Shown here piece by piece: positions 38,276 through 49,015 of a stretch of DNA of 64,000 nt (within the stretch, counting starts at the first letter, position 1; every line of letters begins with the position of its first letter). Location: assembly GCF_036785885.1 (NCBI RefSeq), contig NC_092320.1, positions 10,293,557 through 10,357,556 on the forward strand. The letters run 5' to 3'. The translations under genes and the position numbers were made by a program. The notes beneath the pieces are model-generated. The model was not told where the DNA came from, made no database searches, and was given only the letters and a program-made list of their open reading frames with translations. The DNA is from Coffea arabica (lineage: Eukaryota > Streptophyta > Magnoliopsida > Gentianales > Rubiaceae).

Positions 38276-39411
38276 GAGAAAAATCGTCCAAAATGTCCCT
38301 CACATTTTATAAAATGACCTTTTTCGTCCCTCACTTTTAAAAGTGTAATTTTATGTCTCTTTCATATTCACATCGGTCAAATTTAGTCCCTAACTAGGTT
38401 TCCAATCATTTTTTGGCCGGAATCCATCACGTGTAAGGCACGTGATCATTTTTGAAGGGTAAATTTGTCAAATTATATTTTACATAATCTGATCTATAGT
38501 CCTCCACATTTTTATAAAACAAATTTTTTCGTCCCTCACATTTTATAAAATAATTTTTTCATCCCTCACATTTCACAAAATGAATTTCTTTATCCCTCAC
38601 ATTTCAAAAAATGAATATTTCCATCCCTCATTAATTATGTATGTGAGGGAAATTCTAAAAAAAAAGTATGTGAATACATTTTGTTTAAATACATGTATAT
38701 GTCTATTTGATTTTGCTTAATAATACGAATAGCATAAATATATGTATGTGTCTATTTGATTTCACTTAACAATACGAATACCATATATTATGCGTGATCA
38801 TTTGATTTCATCTGGTATTAGCTAGTAAATAATCTTGCATTCATTGTCAAGTTGGCCAATAAAACTATTTTCGATCAAAATACAATAAGAATATGCAAAT
38901 TAAAGTTCTATTGGTAAATATTAGTCATAATTATACAAGAAGAGAAGATAGCCCACAAGTTGGACCCAATTACATACATGTGTTTATGCTATTATTATTA
39001 AGCAAAATCAAATAGACATATACATGTGTTTAAAAAAATGTATTCACACACATAATTAGTGAGAAATGAAAATTTCATTTTTTGAAATGTGAGGGATGGA
39101 AAAATTCATTTTGTGAAATGCGAGGGATGAAAAAAATTATTTTATAAAATGTGAGCGAAAAAAAATTTATTTTATAAAATGTGGAGGACTATAGATCAGA
39201 TTATGTAAAATATAATTTGACAAATTTACCCTTAAAAAATGATCACGTGCCTTGCACATGATGGATTCCCGCAAAAAAATGATCGGAAACTTGGTTAGGG
39301 ACTAAATTTGTCCGATGTGAATATGTAAGGGATATAAAATTACACTTTTAAAAGTGAGGGACGAAAAAAGTTATTTTACAAAATGTGAGGGACGTTTTGG
39401 ATGATTTTCCC
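38276..39411. mobile_element. foldback Mutator-like element with very long arms
   Basis: A 1136-bp element whose ends read GAGAAAAATCGTCCAAAATG and, complemented, GGGAAAATCATCCAAAACG. Arms of roughly 470 bp are inverted copies (for example CATGTATATGTCTATTTGAT near 38693 and its complement near 39018), leaving a loop of about 200 bp. Repeated GTCCCTCACATTTTATAAAA-type units make each arm internally repetitive. The direct repeat tatttatatttatat flanks both sides (38260-38274 and 39412-39426), consistent with a Mutator target duplication extended by low complexity. No transposase. Confidence 0.85.
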
Positions 39412-39445
39412 TATTTATATTTATATATATGCACCGTGGTACTTC

Positions 39446-39668
39446 TATCTATTATTTGACAAGTGAGTTTTTTTGGTGTTTGTCTAAAACTTTACTGTAA
39501 CTTACTATAGAAGTTTTTAAAAAAAATTTTTGAATTGTGTAAATTTTTGTATATTTTGAAGTGTATAGTTTAAAAACTTTAAGAAGTTTTTTGATATTAC
39601 TGTAGTAAAAGTTTTTAAAAAACTTATAGCAGACAAACTTGGCAAAAAACTCAAATTCCAAACAGGGT
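39446..39668. mobile_element. hAT-like MITE, family A copy 2
   Basis: Shares TTTACTGTAACTTACTATAG, GTGTAAATTTTTG and TATTTTGAAG in the same order with 5946-6165. The right end CCAAACAGGGTC is the complement of the left end of that copy. The left end is damaged. Confidence 0.55.
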
Positions 39669-40417
39669 CAATTGGTGTTTGTTTATGTAGGAAAACGTAC
39701 TAGTAACTAATGGAGTTACGGATTTTGGATTCAAAATTTTCTACTTCCGTTTCTTAAGTTCCATGTGTTTTCTGCTTTAAAATTTTTTTTTTTTAATAAA
39801 GATGGAGTTAATATACATTTGATGAATTAGGAGGGTGGTTCGGTCGGTCCATCAATGCTCTTACTTAAAACATATGAAGAAAAAAAGCAAGAAAATATTA
39901 TGGGTTGTTGATTGTTGATGATGGTCGGTTTCGATGAGACTAGCAAATTTTGCTTTTTTTCTTTTTTATGTTTGATTTGGAACAATTGAAATGAAAATGA
40001 AGTGATGGGTGGTCTTGTCCTTTTCATCTCGTCCTGGTGTCTTTCACTTTCACTTTCACTTTCACTGCTTGGGGGTTGGGGGGCTACGTCACCCACTCCT
40101 TTTCTTCGTATATAATTTCAGACAAGAAAAGGAAACGCCATGCTGTGCGGGGCTATGTTTGTCATTGCAGACTCTTCTGTTCATCATTTACGGCGCAATC
40201 TATAAGTTATTGTACACTTCCCATTTGGACCATTCGGTTGCCGTCCAATATACTACAACTACAACTTCCAATTGTAATATGTTCTTTTCCGGTAGAAAAA
40301 AAGGGGGGGGGGGGGGGGAGGCCTGCTTTCTTTTACAATTTGCTCAACAGCATTATTGCTAAGGGGTCATATGCATGGATTGGCCTTGTAATTGCACCTT
40401 CACGAACGAGTGATTAT
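39669..40417. other. intergenic, no gene seen
   Basis: Contains a short tandem of CTTTCA/TTTCAC units near 40037-40065 and a run of about 16 G near 40303-40318. Open frames spanning these are low-complexity artefacts. Confidence 0.5.
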
Positions 40418-41041
40418 TTAGAACCGAGCATCACATTTGTCCGGTGAAAGAGTAAGTGACAGGCGGCCCAATCCCACGATTACGTTAAAAATTGGCCCTG
40501 CATGGCAGCCTGAAATTGACGTCTGGGCACCCCGCGGACCGCCATTTCGGCCATTGTCACGTTTGAAACCGAGTCCCCTGGAGAATTTCCCCATGCAAGA
40601 ACAGTCAATCACATGATAGAATGGCTTATTCCCAGTATAATTCCCAGTGAAACTAGTAGAGAAATCAATTCTTGTGCCAAAATATAAGTCCAATGCTGCT
40701 CAAGAAGAATGCTTCTGCTAGCCAGAGGAATTGAAACTTTCCCGGTGGATTAGACTTGCCACTCGTACAAAATAGCAGCAGGGCAGAGGCAATACCTAGT
40801 GATGCAGCAATTACAAAAACCAGAAGCCATGATTTTTTATAAAGAAAGTTCCACGTTACTGCCAATAGGACAGGGGCTTATGCAGTTGACATAACTGCAA
40901 TGAACTTGGACCATCTCTCCCCACAAATTATTGGAATCGTCAATTTCCTAGGCAAGTCAAGAGGCAATTCTAGTGTGCACAGAATTTTTCCGAAAGAGCA
41001 CCTTAGTACTATATCTTTCTGTTTAACAACTGCATATTATC

Positions 41042-41679
41042 TGATACGAAATATGGGCCGCTTATGGGCCATGTTTTGGGCTGCAAGAGATTGAATCTTT
41101 TAGTAATAGTTAGTAGTTTATTTTCTAGATTTCTATTTTTTTTGCTAGGAATAAATTCGGTCCAAGACCTCATGTTGAGTTGGATCCGATTTATAGAGTC
41201 TAGGCTCACTATAACTTAAGTTGGTTAATTAGCTTTTATTGGGTTATGTTGGGCCAGCTTAAAGCCTTCATTGGATCAATTATAAGCTGACCATTAGATA
41301 GTGGATTTGAGTAGTGGAATCGGACCAAAGGCCTAGCCTAGCCGAGTTAGGGTTTTGTCTTGTAAGGCTATATATAGCCTAGGTTTTCATTCATTAAAGG
41401 ACAGAATTCAGATTTTATAACATAATTGTGAGTTTATTCACTCTCTCTTGCTTCAAGGGAATTTCCTTTGAATACTTGAGAATTAATCTCAAGTTGTTCA
41501 TCGAACTTATCAATCAAGTAGTCTCCTTGATTGTGGCGTTCTTCTAAATATACTTTGGTTCACTAAACTGGCTAGTCATGGGTTAAGGATTCTCCTTAGT
41601 TCGTGGCTCATGATTCTAGCAGGGTCAAAGTTCCGCAAATCCACTCAACTTGGTGTTCGTCTAGATCCGTCTCACATCA
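41042..41679 (+). repeat. 5' LTR of the non-autonomous element
   Basis: 638 bp, TGAT...ATCA termini. GGCTATATATAGCC near 41366 is a palindromic TATA-like promoter core. It is followed after two bases by the primer binding site. Confidence 0.9.
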
Positions 41680-41999
41680 TCTGGTATCAGAGCTTCGGCT
41701 CTTGATTCAGGTTAATATCCTTTTTCTTTTCTTATTTGTCTATTTTTTTTTTCTATCGAAACCCTAGCCGCCTTTCAATTTTAAAAGAAAAAAAAAATTT
41801 TTGGTTCTTGTTTTTTTTTAATTATTTTATCACTTGAGTCTAACCTACCCCCTTGATTGAACGAGGTTGGAATTTCTTGGTGTGATTACGTTCTTGAAAA
41901 CAGGTTTTTCAAGGGTTTAACTCCCATTAAATTTCTTCCAAGTGAAGTCCTAACCTTGCATCGAGTCGTCAAAAGCAAAAAAAAAAAATAAATAAAAAT

Positions 42000-42107
42000 A
42001 CTGTTCACAGCGGTACTGTTCATCGGAACTGTTCACACTGTAGCAGTACTGTTCATCGCCGCACTGTAGCAGTACTGTTCATCGTACTGTAGCAGTACTA
42101 TTCATCC
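42000..42107. repeat. tandem-like array of CTGTAGCAGTACTGTTCATCG units
   Basis: Three to four degenerate units of about 20 bp (CTGTAGCAGTACTGTTCATC, with shorter GTACTGTTCATCG pieces) in the interior of the LTR element. Similar units are familiar from the untranslated interior of plant LTR retrotransposons. Function unknown. Confidence 0.7.
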
Positions 42108-42293
42108 GAAAATTATTATTTTTTTTTTTCTCTTTTTTTCCCATACCTTGTGGTTGTTTCTTGTTGTTCTTGCTTCTTGTAGTTGGCTTGATAATTTCTT
42201 GAAGTTCTTGGATTACATATAACATTCTCCGAGTTACTCCTTTGTAAACAAGCATTCGATTTGAGGACAAATCGTCTTTCAAGAGGAGGGGAA

Positions 42294-43055
42294 TGATGAG
42301 AACATGAAGATTTGCATGGATTCCTTTCATTTTACAAGTCTGCACATTCTAATGATGGTTGATGGTGCAATCGGGCTCGAGAATCATTGAAGATCCAAAT
42401 TTTCCAAATTTTAATTGGCTTCCAAATCTTGATTGGTATCTTGATTGATATCTTGATTGATTTCCAAATTGAGAGTTAAGTAAGTTGTTTGAATTAGGGA
42501 TAAAGGCTAAGGTCATGTTGACCATAGTTAAGCCAATTTGAATTAGTTAGTTTCCTATTCTAGTTGAATTAGAGTTTTAGGAAAGCAGTTAATTGCTTCC
42601 AAATTTGTTTAGGAAGTTGTGTCAAATTTAGAAGTCAAGTCAAATAAGAAAACTTGTATTGTTTCCAATTTAGATTAGGGTTTTGAGTCTTGCAAGGCTA
42701 TAAATAGCCAACTTTATTTAACTATTGAAAAACACAATTATGAGATGAATAAAAAATTGAGAGTTTTCTCTTTCTTGTTCCTTTGGGAGCGTTCCTTGAT
42801 ACAAAGTGAGTTGTATCTCCTTTGTTCAAGTTTCGGCTTATCAATTCAAGACCATGTTGAATTGTGGCGCCTTCTACACTTGCCTGAGGTTCACTAATTC
42901 GTTTGGTTACGGGTTGAGATAATATCAACAAGTTCGTAGTCACGGGGATTAGAGGGGTCGTAAGGTCTTTCCATCTTTGTATCCATAACCTGGTCAAGAT
43001 AGATCCTTCCGCTGCCTGATCGATTTGGTTCTTCAAGACAGGTTCTTGTTGGGTC
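42294..43055 (+). repeat. second, diverged LTR-like block within the element
   Basis: It starts TGATGAGAACATG right after a polypurine tract and follows the same order of landmarks as the 638-bp LTR: a GGCTATAAATAGCC core, TTGTGGCG, GGTTCACTAA and a GGGTTGAGAT/GGGTTAAGG region. The sequence is otherwise different. It appears to be a related LTR from another subfamily, joined to the right LTR at 43056-43059. Confidence 0.6.
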
Positions 43056-43693
43056 GAGTACGAAATATGGGCCGCTTATGGGCCATGTTTTGGGCTGCAA
43101 GAGATTGAATCTTTTAGTAATAGTTAGTAGTTTATTTTCTAGATTTCTATTTTATTTGCTAGGAATAAATTCGGTCCAAGACCTCATGTTGAGTTGGATC
43201 CGATTTATAGAGTCTAGGCTCACTATAACTTAAGTTGGTTAATTAGCTTTTATTGGGTTATGTTGGGCCAGTTTAAAGCCTTCATTGGATCAATTATAAG
43301 CTGACCATTAGATAGTGGATTTGAGTAGTGGAATCGGACCAAAGGCCTAGCCTAGCCGAGTTAGGGTTTTGTCTTGTAAGGCTATATATAGCCTAGGTTT
43401 TCATTCATTAAAGGACAGAATTCAGATTTTATAACATAATTGTGAGTTTATTCACTCTCTCTTGCTTCAAGGGAATTTCCTTTGAATACTTGAGAATTAA
43501 TCTCAAGTTGTTCATCGAACTTATCAATCAAGTAGTCTCCTTGATTGTGGCGTTCTTCTAAATATACTTTGGTTCACTAAACTGGCTAGTCTTGGGTTAA
43601 GGATTCTCCTTAGTTCGTGGCTCGTGATTCTAGCAGGGTCAAAATTCCGCAAATCCACTCAACTTGGTGTTCGTCTAGATCCGTCTCACATCA
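43056..43693 (+). repeat. 3' LTR of the non-autonomous element
   Basis: Nearly identical to 41042-41679 from TACGAAATATGGG onward (43059). The first three bases are GAG instead of TGA. It ends in ATCA directly before the target duplication ttatc. Confidence 0.88.
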
Positions 43694-44548
43694 TTATCCT
43701 CATCATAATTCTTTAAGGTTGCAGAATCATCATCTGCAACAAAGTTGCCTGCAGTTCTGGGGATTCCTGTCGGTCGTTTTTCACTAACGCCAATTTTCAG
43801 TTTTGGTGGCAGATTAGGCTTCTTTTTCCCTCTCTGCAAGAATTTCTGATGCAAAAATGGAACCAACATATATAGAAGCAACAGAGGTAGAAAAGCAAGA
43901 CAGAAACATTCCCTGTAATACTGGAAGAAATAACTTTTCTGCTTTGGTGCCTGATTGAAATGCTTATGATTCCAACGACCACACAGGACACAAGAAATGC
44001 ACCACCCAAAATGCTATTCAGGCCAATATCATCAGTATTTCATCTCCCATGAAAGTATGCCGGCAAAAACGTCCGATGCGCCATTTCGAAGAGATAGAAG
44101 AGTTACACCAGCAACGGTTGGGGAGAGCTTCAAACATCTTGATAAGCCCATTAGTGAGGAACAAAAGTAACTGTTGGCAGTGTCACCAAGGAGATTGAAA
44201 AGCAATGCTAGCCAAAAAGCAAGCAAACTATAACCAAGTCCTGGGCTAAATGTGCAATAAAACAGCTCCAGATAGGAAACGTAGTCCTGTGGTTGACATC
44301 CCAAGTGGGATTTTACATATAAGCACAGCTCTACTACTTGTAGGTTTGAATCTCATTACAACCATTATCTTCATTCAACAAGATTTGGTAGTTCTTGATA
44401 GAAGGGTTTTTCCCTTGTTGAAGTTGTTTAGGAAATTTGAGTTTGAAGATTTAATATTGATACTGAGGCATAAGGTAAGAAAAAGGAAGATTACGTTGAG
44501 AAAAACAGTGAGACACTCGGCTTTGCGAATTAAGAGGAACAATCCCAT

Positions 44549-45633
44549 GGTTTAGCAACCATAGGGAGAGGAAAATAGAAAGAAAGAGTTGTGTGGGAGA
44601 GAAAATTAATGAGGTCCGATGTTGAATGAATCAAGAATCCTAACAAATGTCTCGTACAGGGACATGCATGATTGAACAATCATAAGGGACTTTTTGAGGA
44701 ATAAAGAAACACTTAAAGAATCACACTATATAACCTATTGATGCTAAGGTTTATGATTCGAGGAGATTCTCATTAATAATTTCGTGACCATGCCGAATAC
44801 ACCTTAGTTTCAGGCAGCCAAGGTTACCATTTTTCAGACACTGCTTCCCCCGGTTGGTAGAATAGAAAACTAACATGCGATATTTGCTCTAGCTAGCCAA
44901 TATACATTTTCTCTGGTTATGCCCAGAGATAAGTCGATGAAAGGAGATGGGCTATTGTATCATACAAATTTTTGGATCATACAAAATGTCAAAAGCAATA
45001 ATGGGCATGGCTCCAAATTTTTGGATCAAGAAAGCAAATTTCTGTAGTAAAGTGCAAATGGGCTCGAACTAATGGATAAATGGAGGGACTTCCTTCCGCG
45101 TCATACTTTTAATGGTTACAAATATTGATGAAAATCTGTCGTCATAAGTAAAAAAGTTTATATTATTGAATGAATTTTTTTTTTCTTAAATACTTGGTAA
45201 TAAATTGAATAAATTGATAGCGATTTTCTTTGACCACGAGACATGTATTGTAAGAGTTTCTATCGAAAAATTTTGAAATTTTCATTCTACTTAATCACCT
45301 AAACTACTTGAATGCATGCCTCTTTGGCAACTTGATTACTTTACTCATCTTCAAATCTTACACGTATAAGCTTGATGGATAAGAATAAGGGCTAATCTTA
45401 TATGCACTATTACAGTTAGATGTATGACAAATGAGTAAAAATTTAGATTTCAAATTTAAATTTAAATAAATTGTCATGCATCCAATGACGACAGTATATA
45501 TGTACATTGTCAATGTAGATGATTAATTCTAAAAATAAATTAATAATTCAGCAAAGCAAAAGGCATGTTATTTTACTCCATTTCAGGTGTTGATGCACAA
45601 AGTCACCAATTTTGGAATTAGGTTGCCATAACT
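44549..45633. other. intergenic, no gene seen
   Basis: AT-rich DNA upstream of the CCX pseudogene with no recognisable open frame, RNA gene or defined repeat. Confidence 0.5.
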
Positions 45634-45990
45634 TGTTGTTGATAATGAACTAGACATTGCCATGTCATTTGAGACACTAACCGTATCAATTACCCTTTTA
45701 ATCTTAACTCATAAGTCGTAACTGAAAAATATAGAACCTAGATTACATAGATGGATTCTGAATTTATCCTTTCAACATTCGCATACTTCTTATGGCAATA
45801 GCCTATGCCTTGTCTTGCCTTTTTCCGAGAGCAGAATCATCAAAAAATTTAAAATTCATCATAAGTAAAATGCAATTTTAAGTAAGCATAATTTATGATT
45901 AATTTCTGAACAATGAAATTAAGTAAAACACACTTGCTGCTTTTGAAATCATATATTCTTTTTATGAATGAATGGAGAAACCTGACTCTC
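45634..45990 (+). repeat. diverged direct repeat, copy 1
   Basis: It starts GTTGTTGATAATGAACTAGA, continues through CATGTCATTTGAG, TTTCAACATTCG and AATTTATGATTAATTTCT, and ends near GAGAAACCTGACT. The same series of blocks occurs at 47925-48236. Divergence is perhaps 15-20 percent by eye. Confidence 0.7.
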
Positions 45991-47312
45991 CTATTCTTCA
46001 TAGGACGTTTTACCATGTAAGAGAGTTTTTCAACCATCATTTATCTTTTTCGCCCCTATTTTTCTCATTGACAGATCCCATTTTTCCCACCGATGGAGGC
46101 TTCCACTATATTTTTTTGAATCAACAAAATGTTGTGTTCTACCACAGACAGCCACCTACCACAGAAAACCAAAAAATTTTGATTGTTTTTTTTTTTCACA
46201 ACGGAGAACGTTGGTTTGACTTGAACGGAGAAATTTTTCCAATTTGAAAAAGTCCCATGCTCAATCTTTGAATTGTCAAATAAATATATGTTTGACAAGT
46301 TGATAGATCTAGCCATGGGTAAATTCCGTGGGACTAACTGCTTCCTTCAGATCTATGGCATTACTACTATAAAGGAGGAAAACTGTCCAAATCGCTATAT
46401 TATTATTATTCAACAGTTAGATGGCATTCTAAAGGAGTATTTCTAGAATCAGCCCACCACCAATCATAATCCTTGAGGTTTTTCTTTTGATGGAAATATA
46501 TGACAAGATTATCGACGACAAAACTATGTATGAAAAAAGTTAAGGTTTCTTAGAAAGAGATATACATGTTTTTATGTGAGGAATTACCCTAATCGCCTCG
46601 GGCCGGCAACAGGATGACAGTGGAAAATATATAGGTAAACAGGTTATTATGCGTGCCGCTTAAAGATGTATCCTTAAGGCCTTGCTGTGGAAAGGACGTT
46701 TCTCATACTGTCTGCCCCAAGTTCGGCCAGCTATATGCTTCACGATGCACCTTAGTTGTCTTCCTTATCATGTGCTGTATATTAAGATTGTTTTAACTTT
46801 TTGCTGTTCTACTAGAATTTTGTAGCTTTGTTTCTACATATATGCCCAAAATGTTGATGTGAAATTGCTTTTTGAGAGGATGGGCCATTTCGTTTTCCCT
46901 TTGAAGTACCTATTTAAGGCGTTATTTCATTGTGTTGTTAATGACAATAATACAAGCAGTAGTCGTGGATGAAAAGTTTTGGCTGATAATTCTGTATTAA
47001 CAAAAAATGGACATGACGTTTTAAATATTGTCTTATCGAGACTGTAAAATCTGACTCAGTCCTGCACCAGTAACATTTTAGATGCTGAAAAACTTTTATC
47101 TTCTACTTTCTTTACTGAATAACTGTGCTATTTTTTTTTTTGTTGTTTGTAGGAAAATCTAGCACACAACAAATCGTTTTATCATTATGCATTAAATCAT
47201 ATCATAGTAGATTGCTAGTATTGTTTACAGTCCGTCCATATCAATTTGCTAGTATTGTGCTTATCAAATAGGTAAATTAAGTAGATGAGGTAGCTCAGAT
47301 TTTTTATAACTA
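45991..47312. other. sequence between direct repeats, no clear gene
   Basis: No family-like open frame could be supported. A frame near 46600-46790 rich in cysteine is short and unrecognised. The stretch lies between the two direct repeats, upstream of the gene fragment at 47313-47910. Confidence 0.4.
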
Positions 47313-47910
47313 TTCCGCCGGGGTGTAATAACTTGCTTCAAAGATCTTGCCGAGGAGAAAATTTATCATAGTGGTGTAATGGCTAAAAAAGTTTTTCTTG
47401 CTGGAGAAAAAGTCAAGCTTTTGTTTGCTCTGTTCAATTGCAAAGATAGCAAGGAAAAGGAGTGGAAAGACGACATGCAACTTTGAGATGGGGTGCTTGG
47501 GGCATATGTTCAATGATATACTGCCACCACCGCAGCCTCCCGCATCCTTAGTTGCAAAATACAAGTCTTTTTGTAAAGTAAAAGATTATTTCGGGTGAGT
47601 TTCTAGATCTTTTTTGGTGTTTATGAACTTTTTATGTTTTATTCCTTGACTGAGTTTTATTTCATTTTTCCTTCAGACCAAAAGTGTATCATCATTCATA
47701 TCTCTTGTCTCATGAAGAGCGCGAAGCTTTTCAGATTCATGCACGTCCAAGGTTGAAAGGTAGAATGCTACAATGAAAAAATACAGTTTCAGTCAGGTAC
47801 TGGATTGCTAGGATTGATGAGGCGAGAGTCTGCGGTGCAGTACTTATTTACCCTTACCTTAAGCGCCAAGAAAAAGCTAATGAACTAGCTTGTCTGGTGC
47901 CAAACCCACC
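47313..47910 (+). pseudogene. orphan fragment of an unrecognised protein gene
   Basis: Two stretches look coding. The first (about 47313-47594) reads in one frame GVMAKKVFLAGEKVKLLFAL, then after a stop, in a neighbouring frame, MGCLGHMFNDILPPPQPPAS and VAKYKSFCKVKDYFG. It meets a good donor (GGGTGAGTTT) at about 47595. The second begins after a pyrimidine-rich acceptor at about 47679 and reads PKVYHHSYLLSHEEREAFQ and HARPRLKG with the phase kept. A third, around 47797-47928, reads YWIARIDEARVCGAVLIYPY. Splice sites plus protein-like composition suggest a real gene fragment, but the frame breaks argue it is dead. I do not recognise the family. Confidence 0.4.
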
Positions 47911-47924
47911 TGTTGACATAAAAT

Positions 47925-48236
47925 GTTGTTGATAATGAACTATACATCGTCATGTCATTTGAGGCACTAACTACATCAATTACCTTTTTAATCCTAAGTC
48001 ACAAGCAGCAATTGAAAAATATAATTTATCCTTTCAACATTCGTGTGCTTCCTGTGGCAATAGTCTGTGTTGCCCCGTCTGTTTTCAAGAGCAGAATTAT
48101 CAAAAATTCAAAATTCATCGTAACTAGAATGCAATTTCAAGTAGCAAAATTTATGATTAATTTCTAAAGGCAAACCTCCCTACTGTTTTTGAGATTATAT
48201 ATGCTTTTGTATGAATGAACGAAGAAACTTGACTTG
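47925..48236 (+). repeat. diverged direct repeat, copy 2
   Basis: Matches 45634-45990 block by block, with small deletions. It ends near GAAACTTGACT. The pair encloses the gene fragment and could be old LTRs or a segmental duplication. Confidence 0.7.
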
Positions 48237-48755
48237 TTTTTAGCTTTCTAATTAAACGAAGGCAAATATTTGAGTTCCTAAATCATCGGCATATATTTCT
48301 CTAACATTTAATTTTCAACATTGTTTTCGATGTTGTACCTACAACTCTTTTTATAGGACCCTTGCACATATAATTGGAAATATGAATAGTTGTCTTGTTC
48401 CCATGTTTAAACATAGGAATGTACTTGATTGAATTTGTTGAAAAAGATATAAAAAACTAAAATCTATTGTAATTTATTAGAACTTTCTATAAAAGGTACC
48501 TAATGTAAATTTTTTTAAATAATTCTTTAATTCATTAGAAAATAAAAAGGCAAAAATTGAGATGTACGTCAATTTTTAGTTACTTACGATAATTTATGCT
48601 ATTCAAATTTTTTCACCAAAAAAAAATTTACATATTTCCAATCATTACATCTACATCTATATCACCATTTTTCCTTTAATTAATTTCTCCTGCCTTACTT
48701 ATTCTTTAATCTTTATAACTTTATTTGACTCCTGCACGTCACATAACAATAAATC
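48237..48755. other. intergenic, no gene seen
   Basis: AT-rich, without family-like open frames or defined repeats. Confidence 0.5.
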
Positions 48756-48922
48756 ATTTTGGATAGAGTATTATTTGAAATAATTATTGTAGCACTTTTT
48801 ATGGTGTGATATATGTGAGATAAAAAGGTTGTTGGAAATATAAAAAGGTGGGTTGGGAAATGTGTTTATAATGTAAGCGAAATATTATTTGAAATAATTT
48901 TACTATCCAAACAAGCCCAATT
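48756..48922. mobile_element. hAT-like MITE related to family B
   Basis: The left arm TTTTGGATAGAGTATTATTT and the right end CTATCCAAACAAGCCC are complementary. Inside are ATTATTGTAGCAC and GATATATGTGAGATAAAAAG, as in the copies at 10561 and 49757. Confidence 0.5.
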
Positions 48923-48954
48923 CTTTTTTGTTTGCCTATGTACAACAATTCAAT

Positions 48955-48957
<3 letters not shown>

Positions 48958-49011
<54 letters not shown>
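48958..49011. repeat. (AT)n microsatellite
   Basis: About 26 TA/AT units. It is the longest simple repeat in the window. Confidence 0.9.

Positions 49012-49015
<4 letters not shown>

Larger units (their letters stand above)
41042..43693 (+). mobile_element. non-autonomous LTR element inserted in the CCX pseudogene
   Basis: LTRs 41042-41679 and about 43056-43693 (638 bp each) differ at only about six or seven sites. The 5-bp target duplication ttatc (41037-41041, 43694-43698) is perfect. The left LTR has TGAT...ATCA ends. TGGTATCAGAGC at 41682-41693 is the initiator-methionine primer site. No coding sequence lies in the 1.4-kb interior. A purine tract AAGAGGAGGGGAA (about 42280-42293) precedes TGATGAGAACATG, which starts a second, diverged LTR-like block (42294-43055). 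The right LTR starts at TACGAAATATGGG without the expected TGA, so the element is a mosaic. Confidence 0.9.
40418..44548 (-). pseudogene. CCX: cation/calcium exchanger (CCX) pseudogene split by an LTR element
   Basis: Intact CCX proteins are membrane antiporters exchanging Na+/K+ for Ca2+ or H+ at the vacuole or plasma membrane. The upstream part (44548 down to 43699) reads MGLFLLIRKAECLTVFLNV, then, after a stop and frameshift, YLELFYCTF, NSYFCSSLMGLSRCLKLSPT and the first alpha-repeat box as LRNGASDVF (family GNGAPDVF). ILGGAFLVSCVVVGIISI follows. The downstream part (41041 down to 40418) continues with LPRKLTIPIICGERWSKFIA, an internal stop, SWLLVFVIAASLGIASALL, the second box GNSPGDSVSNVTMA intact but in a shifted frame, and GPRGAQTSISGCHAGPIFN. 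At least two stops, several frameshifts and a 2.65-kb insertion make it non-functional. It looks like a single-exon ancestor, as is usual for CCX genes. Confidence 0.88.
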
